64,000 nt of DNA, from positions 1 through 64,000 of the forward strand of contig CAKSUL010000002.1 of NCBI GenBank assembly GCA_934501475.1, given 5' to 3'. Of the stretch, positions 18,641-28,363 are shown piece after piece; the first letter of the stretch is position 1, and every line of letters begins with the position of its first letter. This DNA is from an uncultured Roseovarius sp. (GTDB lineage: Bacteria > Pseudomonadota > Alphaproteobacteria > Rhodobacterales > Rhodobacteraceae). Made by a program: the position numbers and the translations under genes. The notes under the pieces were generated by a model. It was given only the letters and a program-made list of their open reading frames with translations, ran no database searches and was not told the origin of the DNA.

Positions 18641-20896
18641 ATGGCAAACCCCAAATTCACCCCGGAAGAGGCGCTTGCCTTTCACCTTGATCCCACCCCC
18701 GGCAAGTTCGAAATCACGGCGACCGTGCCGATGACGACACAGCGCGACCTGAGCCTGGCCTATTCGCCCGGCGTTGCGGTGCCCTGCCTTGCCATCGCCG
18801 AGAATCCCGAAACGGCCTATGACTATACCAACAAGGGCAATCTTGTGGCGGTCATTTCCAACGGGACGGCGGTTCTGGGTCTGGGCAATATCGGCGCGCT
18901 CGCTTCCAAGCCGGTGATGGAGGGCAAGGCGGTGCTGTTCAAACGCTTTGCCGATGTGAATTCGATAGATATCGAGCTGGACACAGAAGATCCGGACGAA
19001 ATCATCAACGCGGTCAAGCTGATGGGTCCGACATTTGGCGGCATCAACCTTGAGGATATCAAGGCGCCCGAATGTTTCATCATTGAACAGCGCCTGAAAG
19101 AACTGATGGATATCCCCGTCTTTCACGACGATCAGCATGGCACGGCGGTGATTTGCGCCGCCGGTCTGATCAATGCGCTGCACCTGTCGGACAAAAAGAT
19201 CGAAGATGTGAAGATCGTCCTCAACGGCGCGGGTGCGGCGGGGATTGCCTGCATCGAGCTGCTGAAACGGATGGGTGCGCGGCACGAAAACTGCATCGTC
19301 TGTGACACCAAGGGCGTGATCTATCAGGGCCGCACCGATGGCATGAATCAATGGAAATCGGCCCATGCGGTCAAGACAGACCTGCGCACGCTGGAAGAGG
19401 CGATGAAAGGCGCGGATGTGTTTCTGGGCGTGTCCGCGCGCGGTGCCGTGACCGAAGAGATGGTGATCTCGATGGCGCCGGACCCGGTGATCTTCGCCAT
19501 GGCCAATCCTGACCCCGAAATCACCCCCGAAGAGGCCCATGCCGTGCGCTCCGATGCGATTGTCGCAACCGGGCGCAGCGACTATCCAAATCAGGTGAAC
19601 AATGTTCTGGGCTTTCCCTATCTGTTCCGCGGGGCGCTGGATGTTCATGCGCGCGCCATCAATGACGAGATGAAGATCGCCTGCGCCGAGGCCCTGGCCG
19701 AACTGGCGCGCGCCGATGTGCCCGATGAGGTCGCAATGGCCTATGGGCGCAAGCTGACATTCGGGCGTGATTACATCATCCCCACGCCGTTTGATCCCCG
19801 TCTGATCCACACCATCCCGCCAGCGGTGGCCCGTGCCTGCATGGATACCGGCGCGGCGCGGCGGCCGATCGTGGATATGGATGCCTATGAGGTGACCCTG
19901 AAATCCCGGATGGACCCCACGGCCAGCATCATGCGCTCGATCAATGCGCGCGCGCGCAACGCACAGGCGCGGATGATCTTTGCCGAGGGTGACGATCTGC
20001 GCGTGTTGCGCGCCGCCGTGCAGTATCAGCGGGCCGGAATGGGCCAGGCGCTGGTCGTCGGGCGCGAGGCCGATGTCGCCGAGAAAATGACATTGGCCGG
20101 AATGGCCGACGCAATCAGCGAGCTGGAAATCGTCAACGCCGCCAATACCCCGCATTTGAAGGAATATCGGAATTTCCTTTATGAACGCCTGCAACGCAAG
20201 GGGCATGACCGCTATGACGCGCACAAGCTGGCGTCACGCGACCGGCATGTCTTTTCGGCGCTGATGCTGGCGCATGGGCATGGTGATGGCCTTGTGACCG
20301 GGGCGACCCGCAAATCGGCGCATGTGCTGGAACTGATCAACCATGTGTTCGACGCCGATGCAGAACATGGCGCAGTCGGTGTGACGGCGCTGATGAACAA
20401 GGGGCGGATCGTGCTGATTGCCGATACGCTGGTTCACGAATGGCCGGACGAAAACGATCTGGCGACGATTGCCGAGCGCTCGGCCGGGGTGGCGCGTCAT
20501 CTCGGACTTGAGCCGCGCGTCGCGTTTGTCAGTTTCTCGACCTTTGGTTACCCCAAATCCGAGCGCGCCGAAAAGATGCACCGCGCTCCCAAGGTTCTTG
20601 AGGCGCGCGGCGTCAATTTCGAGTTTGAGGGCGAAATGACCGTCGATGTCGCGCTCAATCCGATGGTGCAGGAAAACTATCCGTTTCAGCGCCTGACCGG
20701 CCCGGCCAATATTCTGGTGGTTCCGGCCCGGCATTCGGCCTCGATCTCGGTCAAGCTGATGCAGGAAATGGGCGGTGCCACCGTGATCGGGCCGATCCTG
20801 ACGGGCATCGACAAATCAATTCAGATCTGCTCGACGACATCGACCAGCAATGACATTCTGAACATGGCCGCGCTGGCGGCGTGCAAGGTGGGGTAG
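18641..20896 (+). CDS. maeB: NADP-dependent malic enzyme with phosphotransacetylase-like domain
   Basis: Oxidative decarboxylation of malate to pyruvate. The 751-residue protein is of the two-domain MaeB type. Residues 1 to about 430 form the malic enzyme, with YSPGVAVPC, YTNKGNLVAVISNGTAVLG, FHDDQHGTAVI and the GAGAAGIAC nucleotide site. About 440-751 resemble phosphotransacetylase, with GDGLVTGATR and the C-terminal GPANILVVPARHSA. In other bacteria the second domain senses acetyl-CoA and does not catalyse acetyl transfer. It stands alone, divergent from mutS and convergent with msrA. Confidence 0.94.
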   Translation: MANPKFTPEEALAFHLDPTPGKFEITATVPMTTQRDLSLAYSPGVAVPCLAIAENPETAYDYTNKGNLVAVISNGTAVLGLGNIGALASKPVMEGKAVLFKRFADVNSIDIELDTEDPDEIINAVKLMGPTFGGINLEDIKAPECFIIEQRLKELMDIPVFHDDQHGTAVICAAGLINALHLSDKKIEDVKIVLNGAGAAGIACIELLKRMGARHENCIVCDTKGVIYQGRTDGMNQWKSAHAVKTDLRTLEEAMKGADVFLGVSARGAVTEEMVISMAPDPVIFAMANPDPEITPEEAHAVRSDAIVATGRSDYPNQVNNVLGFPYLFRGALDVHARAINDEMKIACAEALAELARADVPDEVAMAYGRKLTFGRDYIIPTPFDPRLIHTIPPAVARACMDTGAARRPIVDMDAYEVTLKSRMDPTASIMRSINARARNAQARMIFAEGDDLRVLRAAVQYQRAGMGQALVVGREADVAEKMTLAGMADAISELEIVNAANTPHLKEYRNFLYERLQRKGHDRYDAHKLASRDRHVFSALMLAHGHGDGLVTGATRKSAHVLELINHVFDADAEHGAVGVTALMNKGRIVLIADTLVHEWPDENDLATIAERSAGVARHLGLEPRVAFVSFSTFGYPKSERAEKMHRAPKVLEARGVNFEFEGEMTVDVALNPMVQENYPFQRLTGPANILVVPARHSASISVKLMQEMGGATVIGPILTGIDKSIQICSTTSTSNDILNMAALAACKVG

Positions 20897-20920
20897 GTGC
20901 GGGTGCGACCGCCTCTTGGA

Positions 20921-21589
20921 TCAGTGCGCGCCGACAAATGGCGCGGCTGATCCCCACAGCGCCTTGACCCGCTCATCACGCCCACATGCGGTGCGATAGC
21001 GCAGATAGGCCTCACTTTGCCGCTTGGGGCCAAAGCGGGTCACGATCAGCTTGTTCCCCTTGTAGTAATCCTGATGATACTCTTCGGCCTTGTAGAACGT
21101 GGCCAGGGGCAGGATGGGCGTCACGATCTTCTGACCCAGATCGGACTGGGCCTTGGATTTGACCTGTTCGGCGGTTGCTCGTTCCTTGCCGTCCGCCACG
21201 AAAACGGCGGTGCGATAGCTGTCGCCGCGGTCACAGAACTGACCACCCGGATCGGTCGGATCGACCGAGCGAAAGAACATCGACAGCAATGTTTCGCGGC
21301 TGATCCTGGCCGGGTCGAACTGAATTTGGACCGCCTCGTAATGGCCGGTGCCGCCGCCCGTGACCGCGCGATAGGTGGGGTTTTCCAGCGTGCCGCCGGT
21401 ATAGCCCGAAACAACCTCATGCACGCCGGGGACCGATTCGAAATCGGATTCGACGCACCAGAAACACCCGCCCGCCACGGTCAGGGTCTCGGTCCCGGCG
21501 GCATGGCTGCGCATGGTCTGCGCCCCGTAGCCAAGCATGATCAGCGCCGAGAGGATGACCGCCTTGTAGATGGAACCCGGTTTCAGCAT
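20921..21589 (-). CDS. msrA: exported peptide methionine sulfoxide reductase MsrA
   Basis: Reduces methionine-S-sulfoxide in proteins. The catalytic GGCFWCVESDF lies near residue 42, followed by VPGVHEVVSGYTGG, the GHYEAVQIQFDP segment and YHQDYYKG. Unlike the common cytosolic form, residues 1-31 look like a signal peptide (charged start, hydrophobic SALIMLGYGA stretch, then HAAG), so it probably acts in the periplasm. The start is ATG 21589, placed 8 bases after AGGGAAGGG; a GTG at 21595 is too close to that site. A late TACGRDE cysteine could be the resolving residue. Confidence 0.92.
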   Translation of the reverse strand: MLKPGSIYKAVILSALIMLGYGAQTMRSHAAGTETLTVAGGCFWCVESDFESVPGVHEVVSGYTGGTLENPTYRAVTGGGTGHYEAVQIQFDPARISRETLLSMFFRSVDPTDPGGQFCDRGDSYRTAVFVADGKERATAEQVKSKAQSDLGQKIVTPILPLATFYKAEEYHQDYYKGNKLIVTRFGPKRQSEAYLRYRTACGRDERVKALWGSAAPFVGAH

Positions 21590-21791
21590 TTTCACAACCC
21601 TTCCCTGTTTGCGCTTACCATGGCGCAGGGCGCGGCGTTCACCAATAGCCCGACATGCGATGTCACGCGCTGGTGAACTGAATTGACCTGCGCCGACCGA
21701 ATGAGAGTTGCGCGCATTCAGAATTGAAGTTGTGTTTCACCTTGCCTCCGAAACGCTTTAGCCTGCCCCGTGACATGTCAAGGAGCGCGAG

Positions 21792-22700
21792 ATGACCGAT
21801 CATCAAACCACCCATCAGGCCGAAGACGACGCGCGCAATGAAACGATCCAGATTTGGCTGAACGGCATTCTGGTGCCAAGGGATCAGGCGCGGGTCAGTG
21901 TCTATGATGCCGGCTTCATGCTGGGCGATGGCGTTTGGGAGGGGCTTCGCCTTTATGATGGCACATGGGCCTTTCTGGACGAACATCTGGATCGGCTGTT
22001 CGAGGCGGCCAAGGCGATAGATCTGGACATCGGCATGGACCGCGCGGGCGTGAAGCGGGCCTTGCTTGAAACGCAGGGGGCGAACGGCATGACAACGGAT
22101 GTCCATGCCCGCCTGATGGTAACGCGTGGGATCAAGAGCCGCCCGTTTCAGCACCCCGGCCTGTCCCGGCAGGGGCCGACGATGGCGATCATCATGGAAC
22201 ATTCCCGCCCCAGTATCCCGCGCCCGATCCGCCTGGCTACTGTGCCGCATATGCGCGGGTTGCCGATGACACAGGACCCCAAACTGAACTCCCATTCCAA
22301 ACTGAATTGCATCCTGGCCTGTATCGCCGCCGAAAAGGCCGGCGCGGATGAGGCGCTGATGCTGGATGTGCATGGCTTTGTGAACACCACCAATGCCTGC
22401 AATTTCTTTATCGTGCGCAAGGGGGCGGTCTGGACCAGCACGGGCGACTATTGCATGAACGGAATCACCCGGCAGAAGGTGATCAATCTGTGCCGTGCCA
22501 ACGATATCCCGGTGTTCGAGCGGAATTTCAGCCTTGTCGATACCTATGGCGCGGATGAGGCGTTCCTGACCGGCACGTTTGGCGCGCAGACTCCCGTGGG
22601 TGAAATCGACGGGCGCCAGATTGGTGAGGGCCAGTTAGGGCCGGTCACCATACGCCTGCGTATGCTTTACAAGGACCTGATCGCAAGGGAAAGCGCCTGA
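21792..22700 (+). CDS. class IV PLP aminotransferase, branched-chain or D-amino acid type
   Basis: Fold-type IV pyridoxal-phosphate enzyme of 302 residues. Visible: VYDAGFMLGDGVWEGLRLYDG near residue 37, the PLP lysine in LNSHSKLNCI near 168, NTTNACNFFIV and the phosphate-binding GITRQKVI near 223. These fit the branched-chain aminotransferase, D-amino acid aminotransferase and aminodeoxychorismate lyase families; I cannot assign the substrate. AAGGAG precedes the ATG. Its stop overlaps the start of the following sulfotransferase-like gene by one base (TGATG), so the two are translated as a unit. Confidence 0.85.
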   Translation: MTDHQTTHQAEDDARNETIQIWLNGILVPRDQARVSVYDAGFMLGDGVWEGLRLYDGTWAFLDEHLDRLFEAAKAIDLDIGMDRAGVKRALLETQGANGMTTDVHARLMVTRGIKSRPFQHPGLSRQGPTMAIIMEHSRPSIPRPIRLATVPHMRGLPMTQDPKLNSHSKLNCILACIAAEKAGADEALMLDVHGFVNTTNACNFFIVRKGAVWTSTGDYCMNGITRQKVINLCRANDIPVFERNFSLVDTYGADEAFLTGTFGAQTPVGEIDGRQIGEGQLGPVTIRLRMLYKDLIARESA

Positions 22701-23413
22701 TGCGGATCGCCATGTGGTCCGGGCCGCGCAACCTGAGCACGGCGATGATGTATGCGTTTGGCGCACGCAAGGATTTCGCCGTGGTGGATGAGCCGTTTTA
22801 TGCGGCTTACCTGGCGCAGACCGGGCTGATGCATCCGATGCGCGATGCCATCCTGGCGTCACAACCACAGGACCCGAAACAGGTGATTGACGGGCTTTTG
22901 GGGCCGATACCCGATGGAAAACCGCATTATTATCAGAAACATATGACACAGCACATAGTTCCGGGCGTGCCGCGTGACTGGGTGAACGATCTGGTCAATG
23001 TGTTTCTGATCCGCCATCCGGCACGGGTGGTGGCCAGTTTTGCGGCAAAATATGAAAATCCTTCGCTTGAGGATATCGGGTTTGTGCAGCAGGCCGAATT
23101 GTATGACCAGCTTACCGCCGGGGGGAAATCCCCGATCGTTATCGATTCCGCCGATATCCTGCGCGATCCGGAGGGGATGTTGCGACGGCTTTGCCGCGCG
23201 CTCGACCTGCCTTGGGATGCGGGCATGTTGCACTGGCCAGAGGGCGGGCATCCCAGCGACGGGATCTGGGCGCGGCATTGGTATGGGACGGTTCATCGCT
23301 CGACCGGGTTTGCCGGGGCCGAGGCGGCATTGCCATCGGTCACCGGCCCGCTGGCCGCGCTGGTCGGGGCGGCCTTGCCCGCCTACCGGCAATTGGAGGC
23401 GGGCAAGATCTGA
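22700..23413 (+). CDS. sulfotransferase-like P-loop protein
   Basis: 237 residues beginning MRIAMWSGPRNLSTAMMYAF, where SGPRNLSTAM occupies the place of the 5'-phosphosulfate-binding loop of PAPS sulfotransferases. VFLIRHPARVVASF matches the second, 3'-phosphate-binding region (RxPxxxxxS). FAVVDEPFYAAYL is also typical of this family. Substrate unknown. It is translationally coupled to the class IV aminotransferase, which suggests that both act on the same amino-acid-derived compound; this is inference only. It converges on argG. Confidence 0.75.
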   Translation: MRIAMWSGPRNLSTAMMYAFGARKDFAVVDEPFYAAYLAQTGLMHPMRDAILASQPQDPKQVIDGLLGPIPDGKPHYYQKHMTQHIVPGVPRDWVNDLVNVFLIRHPARVVASFAAKYENPSLEDIGFVQQAELYDQLTAGGKSPIVIDSADILRDPEGMLRRLCRALDLPWDAGMLHWPEGGHPSDGIWARHWYGTVHRSTGFAGAEAALPSVTGPLAALVGAALPAYRQLEAGKI

Positions 23414-23432
23414 CGCCTTTTGCGTCTTGACC

Positions 23433-24665
23433 TCAGCCCTTCCTCAGCCGCCGGTCCCGCGCCGCCAGCAGCTTCAGGCGCAGGGCGTTCAGCTGGATAA
23501 AGCCGGCCGCGTCCTTCTGATCATAGGCACCGGCGTCTTCCTCGAATGTCACATGCGCTTCTGAATAGAGCGAATGCTCGGACCAGCGGCCGACAGTGCG
23601 CGCGCATCCCTTGTAAAGCTTGATGCGCACGGTGCCGGTGACATGGGTCTGGCTGGCGTCGATGGCGGCCTGAAGCATGGTGCGCTCGGGGCTGAACCAG
23701 AATCCGTTATAGATCAGTTCGGCATATTGCGGCATCAGCTGATCCTTGAGATGCATCGCGCCCCGGTCCATCGTGATCGATTCGATCCCGCGATGCGCCT
23801 CCAGCAGAATTGTGCCGCCGGGGGTTTCGTAGATCCCGCGCGATTTCATCCCGACAAAGCGGCCTTCCACCAGATCGAGGCGGCCAACACCGTGCTTGCC
23901 CCCCAGTTCGTTCAGTTTGGTCAGGACAGTGGCGGGGCTCATGGCCTCGCCATTGACGCTGACGGCATCGCCGCCCTCAAATCCGATTTCGACAAACTCG
24001 GCCACATCGGGGGCGTCTTCGGGATGAACCGTGCGCTGATAGACGTAATCGGGGGCCATTTCGGCAGGATCTTCCAGAACCTTGCCCTCCGAGGAGGTGT
24101 GCAGCAGGTTCGCATCCACGGAAAACGGCGCTTCGCCGCGCTTGTCCTTGGCGATCGGGATCTGGTTCTGTTCGGCAAATTCGATCAACCGCGAGCGGCT
24201 GGTCAGATTCCATTCGCGCCAGGGCGCGATGACCTTGATGTCAGGGTTCAGCGCATAGGCGGCCAGTTCAAAGCGGACCTGATCATTCCCCTTGCCGGTC
24301 GCGCCATGCGCGATGGCATCGGCGCCGGTTTCGGCGGCAATCTCAACCAGACGTTTCGAGATGAGCGGGCGGGCAATGGATGTGCCCAGCAGATACAGCC
24401 CCTCGTAAACCGCATTGGCGCGGAACATCGGAAAGACGAAATCACGCACGAATTCTTCGCGCACGTCCTCGATATAGATGTTCTCGGGCTTGATCCCCAG
24501 CATCACGGCCTTTTCGCGGGCCGGTTCCAGTTCTTCCCCCTGACCCAGATCGGCGGTAAACGTGACCACCTCGCATCCATATTCGGTCTGAAGCCATTTC
24601 AGGATGATGGACGTATCAAGGCCGCCGGAATAGGCCAGCACAACTTTCTTGGGTGCAAGGGACAT
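23433..24665 (-). CDS. argG: argininosuccinate synthase
   Basis: ATP-dependent joining of citrulline and aspartate in arginine synthesis. The N-terminal [16 protein letters not shown] carries the PP-loop SGGLDTS. Further family markers are [15 protein letters not shown], the [16 protein letters not shown] stretch, and [22 protein letters not shown]. 410 residues, normal. It is a single gene, convergent with the sulfotransferase-like gene and divergent from ilvA. argJ is at 47-48 kb. Confidence 0.96.
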   Translation of the reverse strand: MSLAPKKVVLAYSGGLDTSIILKWLQTEYGCEVVTFTADLGQGEELEPAREKAVMLGIKPENIYIEDVREEFVRDFVFPMFRANAVYEGLYLLGTSIARPLISKRLVEIAAETGADAIAHGATGKGNDQVRFELAAYALNPDIKVIAPWREWNLTSRSRLIEFAEQNQIPIAKDKRGEAPFSVDANLLHTSSEGKVLEDPAEMAPDYVYQRTVHPEDAPDVAEFVEIGFEGGDAVSVNGEAMSPATVLTKLNELGGKHGVGRLDLVEGRFVGMKSRGIYETPGGTILLEAHRGIESITMDRGAMHLKDQLMPQYAELIYNGFWFSPERTMLQAAIDASQTHVTGTVRIKLYKGCARTVGRWSEHSLYSEAHVTFEEDAGAYDQKDAAGFIQLNALRLKLLAARDRRLRKG

Positions 24666-24797
24666 GGTTTTTCCTCTGTCAGGGTCGCGCGGGACTTAGC
24701 CGGTTTTGAAATCCGGGGCAAGTGAAGGCCACATTTTCAAGGCTTGCCGTGCACCCCGGTCTTGCGTGCGCCGACGCAATCGGTCACTCACTATCGC

Positions 24798-26036
24798 ATG
24801 AGTGATTTTCAGACCAACGCCCGCACCGCCGAGGCCGCGATGCGCGCGGTTTTTCCGGCCACCCCATTGCAGCGCAACGAACATCTTTCGCAGCGCTATG
24901 ATGCCAATATCCTGTTGAAACGCGAGGATCTGACGCCTGTGCGCTCTTACAAGCTGCGCGGTGCGTTCAACGCCATGCGCAAGGTGCTGGCCAATGCGCC
25001 TGAAACGACGCAATTCGTCTGTGCAAGCGCGGGCAATCACGCGCAGGGCGTGGCGTTCATGTGCAGCCATTTCGGCGTGAAGGGCGTGATTTTCATGCCA
25101 GTGACGACGCCTCAGCAAAAGATCGGCCAGACCCAGAAATTTGGCGGCGATGCGGTGCAGATCAAGCTGACGGGCGATTATTTCGATGTCACGCTGGCGG
25201 CGGCGCAGGCCCATTGTGCGGCGACCGGCGGGCATTTCCTGTCGCCTTTTGACGATGAGGACGTGATCGAGGGGCAGGCCACGGTCGCGGTCGAGATCGA
25301 GCGGGATCTGGGCGCACTGCCTGATCACATCGTGATGCCTGTCGGTGGCGGTGGCCTGTCGGCGGGGATGTGCAGTTATTTCGGCGACAAATGCGATTTT
25401 ACCCTGGTCGAACCCGAAGGCGGGGCCTGCCTTGCCGCGGCGCTGAAGGCCGGCGCGCCTGTGCCGCTCAAGCATGTGGATACCTTTGCCGATGGTGCGG
25501 CGGTGGCCCAGATCGGCGCGCGGACTTTTGCGCGCCTCCGGCATCTGGACCCGCATCGCGCGATACAGGTCAACGAAAACCGTCTTTGCACCACCATGCT
25601 CGAGATGCTGAATGTCGAAGGTATCGTTCTTGAGCCTGCCGGCGCATTGGCGGTGGATGCGCTCAAGGACATGGGTGCAGCGATCCGTGGCAAGACGGTG
25701 GTATGTGTCACCTCGGGCGGCAATTTTGATTTCGAGCGTCTGCCCGAGGTCAAGGAGCGCGCGCAGCGTCATTCGGGGGTCAAGAAATACTTTATCCTGC
25801 GGATGCCGCAACGCCCCGGCGCGCTGAGGGATTTCCTTGGGATGCTGGGCCCTCAGGATGATATCGCGCGGTTTGAATATCTCAAGAAATCCGCGCGCAA
25901 CTTTGGTTCGGTGCTGATCGGAATCGAAACGTCGGATCGCGCGAATTTCGTCAGGTTGCTGGCAGCGCTGGATGATGCGGGTTTTGTCTATCGCGACATC
26001 ACCAATGACGAAGTGCTGGCCGAATTCCTGATCTAG
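24798..26036 (+). CDS. ilvA: threonine ammonia-lyase (threonine dehydratase), biosynthetic
   Basis: PLP enzyme converting threonine to 2-oxobutanoate for isoleucine synthesis. The PLP lysine is in VRSYKLRGAFN near residue 55; CASAGNHAQGVAF and the glycine-rich VGGGGLSAGM that holds the phosphate are present. From about residue 330 (KKYFILRMPQRPGALRDFL) there is one ACT-like regulatory domain, giving the short 412-residue form with a single C-terminal module. The frame extends upstream to 24744, but ATG 24798 matches the family start. Feedback control by isoleucine is expected from the domain, not seen directly. Confidence 0.92.
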   Translation: MSDFQTNARTAEAAMRAVFPATPLQRNEHLSQRYDANILLKREDLTPVRSYKLRGAFNAMRKVLANAPETTQFVCASAGNHAQGVAFMCSHFGVKGVIFMPVTTPQQKIGQTQKFGGDAVQIKLTGDYFDVTLAAAQAHCAATGGHFLSPFDDEDVIEGQATVAVEIERDLGALPDHIVMPVGGGGLSAGMCSYFGDKCDFTLVEPEGGACLAAALKAGAPVPLKHVDTFADGAAVAQIGARTFARLRHLDPHRAIQVNENRLCTTMLEMLNVEGIVLEPAGALAVDALKDMGAAIRGKTVVCVTSGGNFDFERLPEVKERAQRHSGVKKYFILRMPQRPGALRDFLGMLGPQDDIARFEYLKKSARNFGSVLIGIETSDRANFVRLLAALDDAGFVYRDITNDEVLAEFLI

Positions 26037-26055
26037 AACGGCGCTGCCTCGTCTC

Positions 26056-26388
26056 TCAGGCTGGGCACAGATCCCCGATTTTGTCCAGAAATTCAATCCG
26101 TGAGGCATCGAACGCCGCCAGCGTCGCAGTGATATCGATCTGATCGTGCCGCCCCCGGGCGGCGGCGGTTTCGCCCCGTTGGCAGAGATCGGAAAAGACA
26201 GTGAACCCCAGATTGAGAGCACTGCCCTTGAGAAAATGAAGCCGTGATTCCAGCTCCGCAGGATCAAAGCCATCGCGCAGTATCGCGATTTCGCCTTCAA
26301 CCTCCTCCAGGAAAAGTTCAACCACTTCGCCAAAATCATCAGCCCCGATTTCATCACGCAATTCGGTGACGCGCATCCAGTCAATCAT
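26056..26388 (-). CDS. histidine phosphotransfer (Hpt) domain protein
   Basis: A stand-alone 110-residue four-helix Hpt protein. The phosphorylatable histidine is H51 in HFLKGSALNLG, a textbook Hpt motif. It would pass phosphate between a sensor kinase and a response regulator. ATG 26388 follows AGGTG; a GTG at 26391 is an alternative. It is divergent from the response-regulator/phosphatase gene 150 bp away, the obvious candidate partner, though no kinase lies nearby. Confidence 0.85.
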   Translation of the reverse strand: MIDWMRVTELRDEIGADDFGEVVELFLEEVEGEIAILRDGFDPAELESRLHFLKGSALNLGFTVFSDLCQRGETAAARGRHDQIDITATLAAFDASRIEFLDKIGDLCPA

Positions 26389-26540
26389 CACAACACCTAT
26401 CTGTCAGCCCACCCAAACCTGCGCCATATCCCTTAACAAACTGCCAAAATCCGAACCGAAAAAGGCAAAATTTTAGGTTTCATGCCTTGTTAACAGAATC
26501 GTTGATATGGCTTGGGAATGATGTGGATCCGGGGTTTCCT

Positions 26541-27815
26541 GTGCTGAATTGTGAACTGAACACCAATGATGATGCGACGGCGAATCGCGCCATCAGGACG
26601 GTTCTGGTGGTCGATGACAGCCGCCTGCAGCGGCGTATTCTGGCCACGTCACTAAGGCGGTGGGGTTTCACGATCCATGAGGCGGAATCCGGGATCGAGG
26701 CGCTGGAGATCTGCCGCACCTCCCCGCCCGATCTGGTGCTGAGCGACTGGATGATGCCGGGGATGAGCGGGCTGGAATTCTGCCGTGAGTTTCGCGACAT
26801 GGCGCGCGATCACTATGGGTATTTCATCCTTCTGACCTCAAAAAGCGACAAGGCGGAAATTGCCCACGGGCTGGATGCCGGTGCGGATGATTTTCTGACG
26901 AAACCCGTCAATGCGGGTGAGTTGCGCGCGCGCATTTCGGCGGGTGAGCGGATCCTGAGGATGGAACGCGAACTGACCGAGAAGAACCGCCTGGTGAAAT
27001 CGACACTGGATGAGCTTCAGTCGCTTTATGATTCGCTGGACAGCGATCTGATCGAGGCGAAGAAGCTGCAACAATCCCTGATCAGTGACCGGCACCGCGA
27101 CCTGGGACCGGCAGAGGTGTCGATGTTGCTGCGCTCAAGCGGGCATGTCGGTGGTGATCTGGTGGGGATGTTCCGGGCGAATGACACGCGCATCGGCCTT
27201 TATGGCATTGATGTATCGGGCCATGGGATCAGCTCGGCGTTGATGACCGCGCGGCTGGCCGGGTATCTGTCGGCCACCGCCCCCGAACAGAACGTGGCGC
27301 TGCGAAAATGCGACGACGGGCGGTACATGCCGCGCCCGCCCGCGGAAACGATCACCGCCCTCAATCAGCTGTTTCTCAATGAGATGGAGACTGATCTGTA
27401 TTTTACCATGCTTCTGGCAGACGTTGATCTGGAGACGGGCAAGGTTGTGATGACGCAGGCGGGGCATCCCTATCCGGCGTTGCAGCGTGCAAATGGCACC
27501 GTTGAAACGATTGGCAGTGGCGGCCTGCCGGTGGGCCTGATCGCGGGGGCGGAGTTTCAGCAGTTCGAGGCGCAGATGATGCCGGGGGACCGGCTGATGA
27601 TTCATTCGGACGGGATCGTGGAATGCGCCAATGCCGAGGGGCGGCTTCTGGATGATGCCGGGCTGGCACGGATCCTGGGCGATCTGCGCCAGACTCATGG
27701 CATGGCCTGCCTTGAATCGCTGATCTGGAAGCTGGCGGATTTTGCCGGGGCGGACAGTTTTGAAGATGACGTGTCGGCGATTCTGCTTGAGTTCAAGCCG
27801 AGCCCGGTCCTGTAG
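26541..27815 (+). CDS. response regulator with PP2C/SpoIIE-type phosphatase output domain
   Basis: Receiver domain (about 15-135) with acidic pair VVDDSRLQRR, phosphoacceptor D69 in LSDWMMPG and K121 in FLTKPV. A coiled-coil linker (about 140-185, RMERELTEKNRLVKSTLDEL) leads to a PP2C/SpoIIE serine phosphatase domain with GGDLVG, YGIDVSGHGISSALM, HSDGIVE and FEDDVSAILLEF metal-binding motifs. Such proteins (RsbU-like) usually control anti-sigma or anti-sigma-antagonist partner switches. Start uncertain: GTG 26541 is chosen; in-frame TTG 26487 and GTG 26523 are possible. The Hpt gene opposite may feed it. Confidence 0.85.
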   Translation: MLNCELNTNDDATANRAIRTVLVVDDSRLQRRILATSLRRWGFTIHEAESGIEALEICRTSPPDLVLSDWMMPGMSGLEFCREFRDMARDHYGYFILLTSKSDKAEIAHGLDAGADDFLTKPVNAGELRARISAGERILRMERELTEKNRLVKSTLDELQSLYDSLDSDLIEAKKLQQSLISDRHRDLGPAEVSMLLRSSGHVGGDLVGMFRANDTRIGLYGIDVSGHGISSALMTARLAGYLSATAPEQNVALRKCDDGRYMPRPPAETITALNQLFLNEMETDLYFTMLLADVDLETGKVVMTQAGHPYPALQRANGTVETIGSGGLPVGLIAGAEFQQFEAQMMPGDRLMIHSDGIVECANAEGRLLDDAGLARILGDLRQTHGMACLESLIWKLADFAGADSFEDDVSAILLEFKPSPVL

Positions 27816-27824
27816 GATCGCCCG

Positions 27825-28262
27825 TTACAGGCAGAACCGGCGCACGAACATCCGGTCGCCGTCATTGCCCAATTCGCTGATCGCGGTCTGAACGGTGGTG
27901 GTGACGGCACGGTGGTGAGGCTCAGTCGGGTCCGCGATGTGGCGCGTGGGATACGCCATATAGACCGTGCACATCTTTTCGGCCCACATGTCATAGTCGG
28001 GCAGATAGGCAAAGCGGCGAAATGCGCCCAGACGCCGGGGCCTTGTGATGATCCAGCCGGTTTCCTCGAACACCTCGCGGTGCAGGGCCCGAATCGGCGA
28101 TTCACCGGGGTCCACGCCACCCCCCGGCAGCTGCAGGTCCACGCTGGGCCGGGTCTGAAGCGTCAGCAGCAGGCCGGACGCGTGAGGCAGAATTGCATAG
28201 ACGCCCGGACGCCGGATATAGTGGATGCCCGTCTGTGGCGGTGCGCCGACCCGTCTGATCAT
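27825..28262 (-). CDS. Nudix hydrolase
   Basis: 145 residues with a complete Nudix box, GGGVDPGESPIRALHREVFEETGW (about 47-70), containing the REVFEE metal-binding core. Nudix enzymes hydrolyse nucleoside diphosphates linked to another group; the substrate cannot be told from the sequence. Conserved GVYAILPHASGLLLTLQ leads into the box. It converges on the response-regulator gene with 9 bp between stops and is divergent from hslO. Confidence 0.85.
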   Translation of the reverse strand: MIRRVGAPPQTGIHYIRRPGVYAILPHASGLLLTLQTRPSVDLQLPGGGVDPGESPIRALHREVFEETGWIITRPRRLGAFRRFAYLPDYDMWAEKMCTVYMAYPTRHIADPTEPHHRAVTTTVQTAISELGNDGDRMFVRRFCL

Positions 28263-28363
28263 TCTGCTGCCTCCTGTTGGCGCATGGCTTGCCCCTGCCT
28301 ATATTGTCGCGATATGCCAAGGTCCGGCAGATATGAAAACCCCGAACACGCCAAGGAACCTCC

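Noticed and set aside
18632-20224. Minus-strand frame of 530 codons opposite the malic enzyme
   Set aside because: Antisense shadow produced by high GC at third codon positions; no domains visible.
26415-26495. Isolated TTAAC motifs before the response-regulator gene
   Set aside because: The spacing does not fit TTAA-N7-TTAA.
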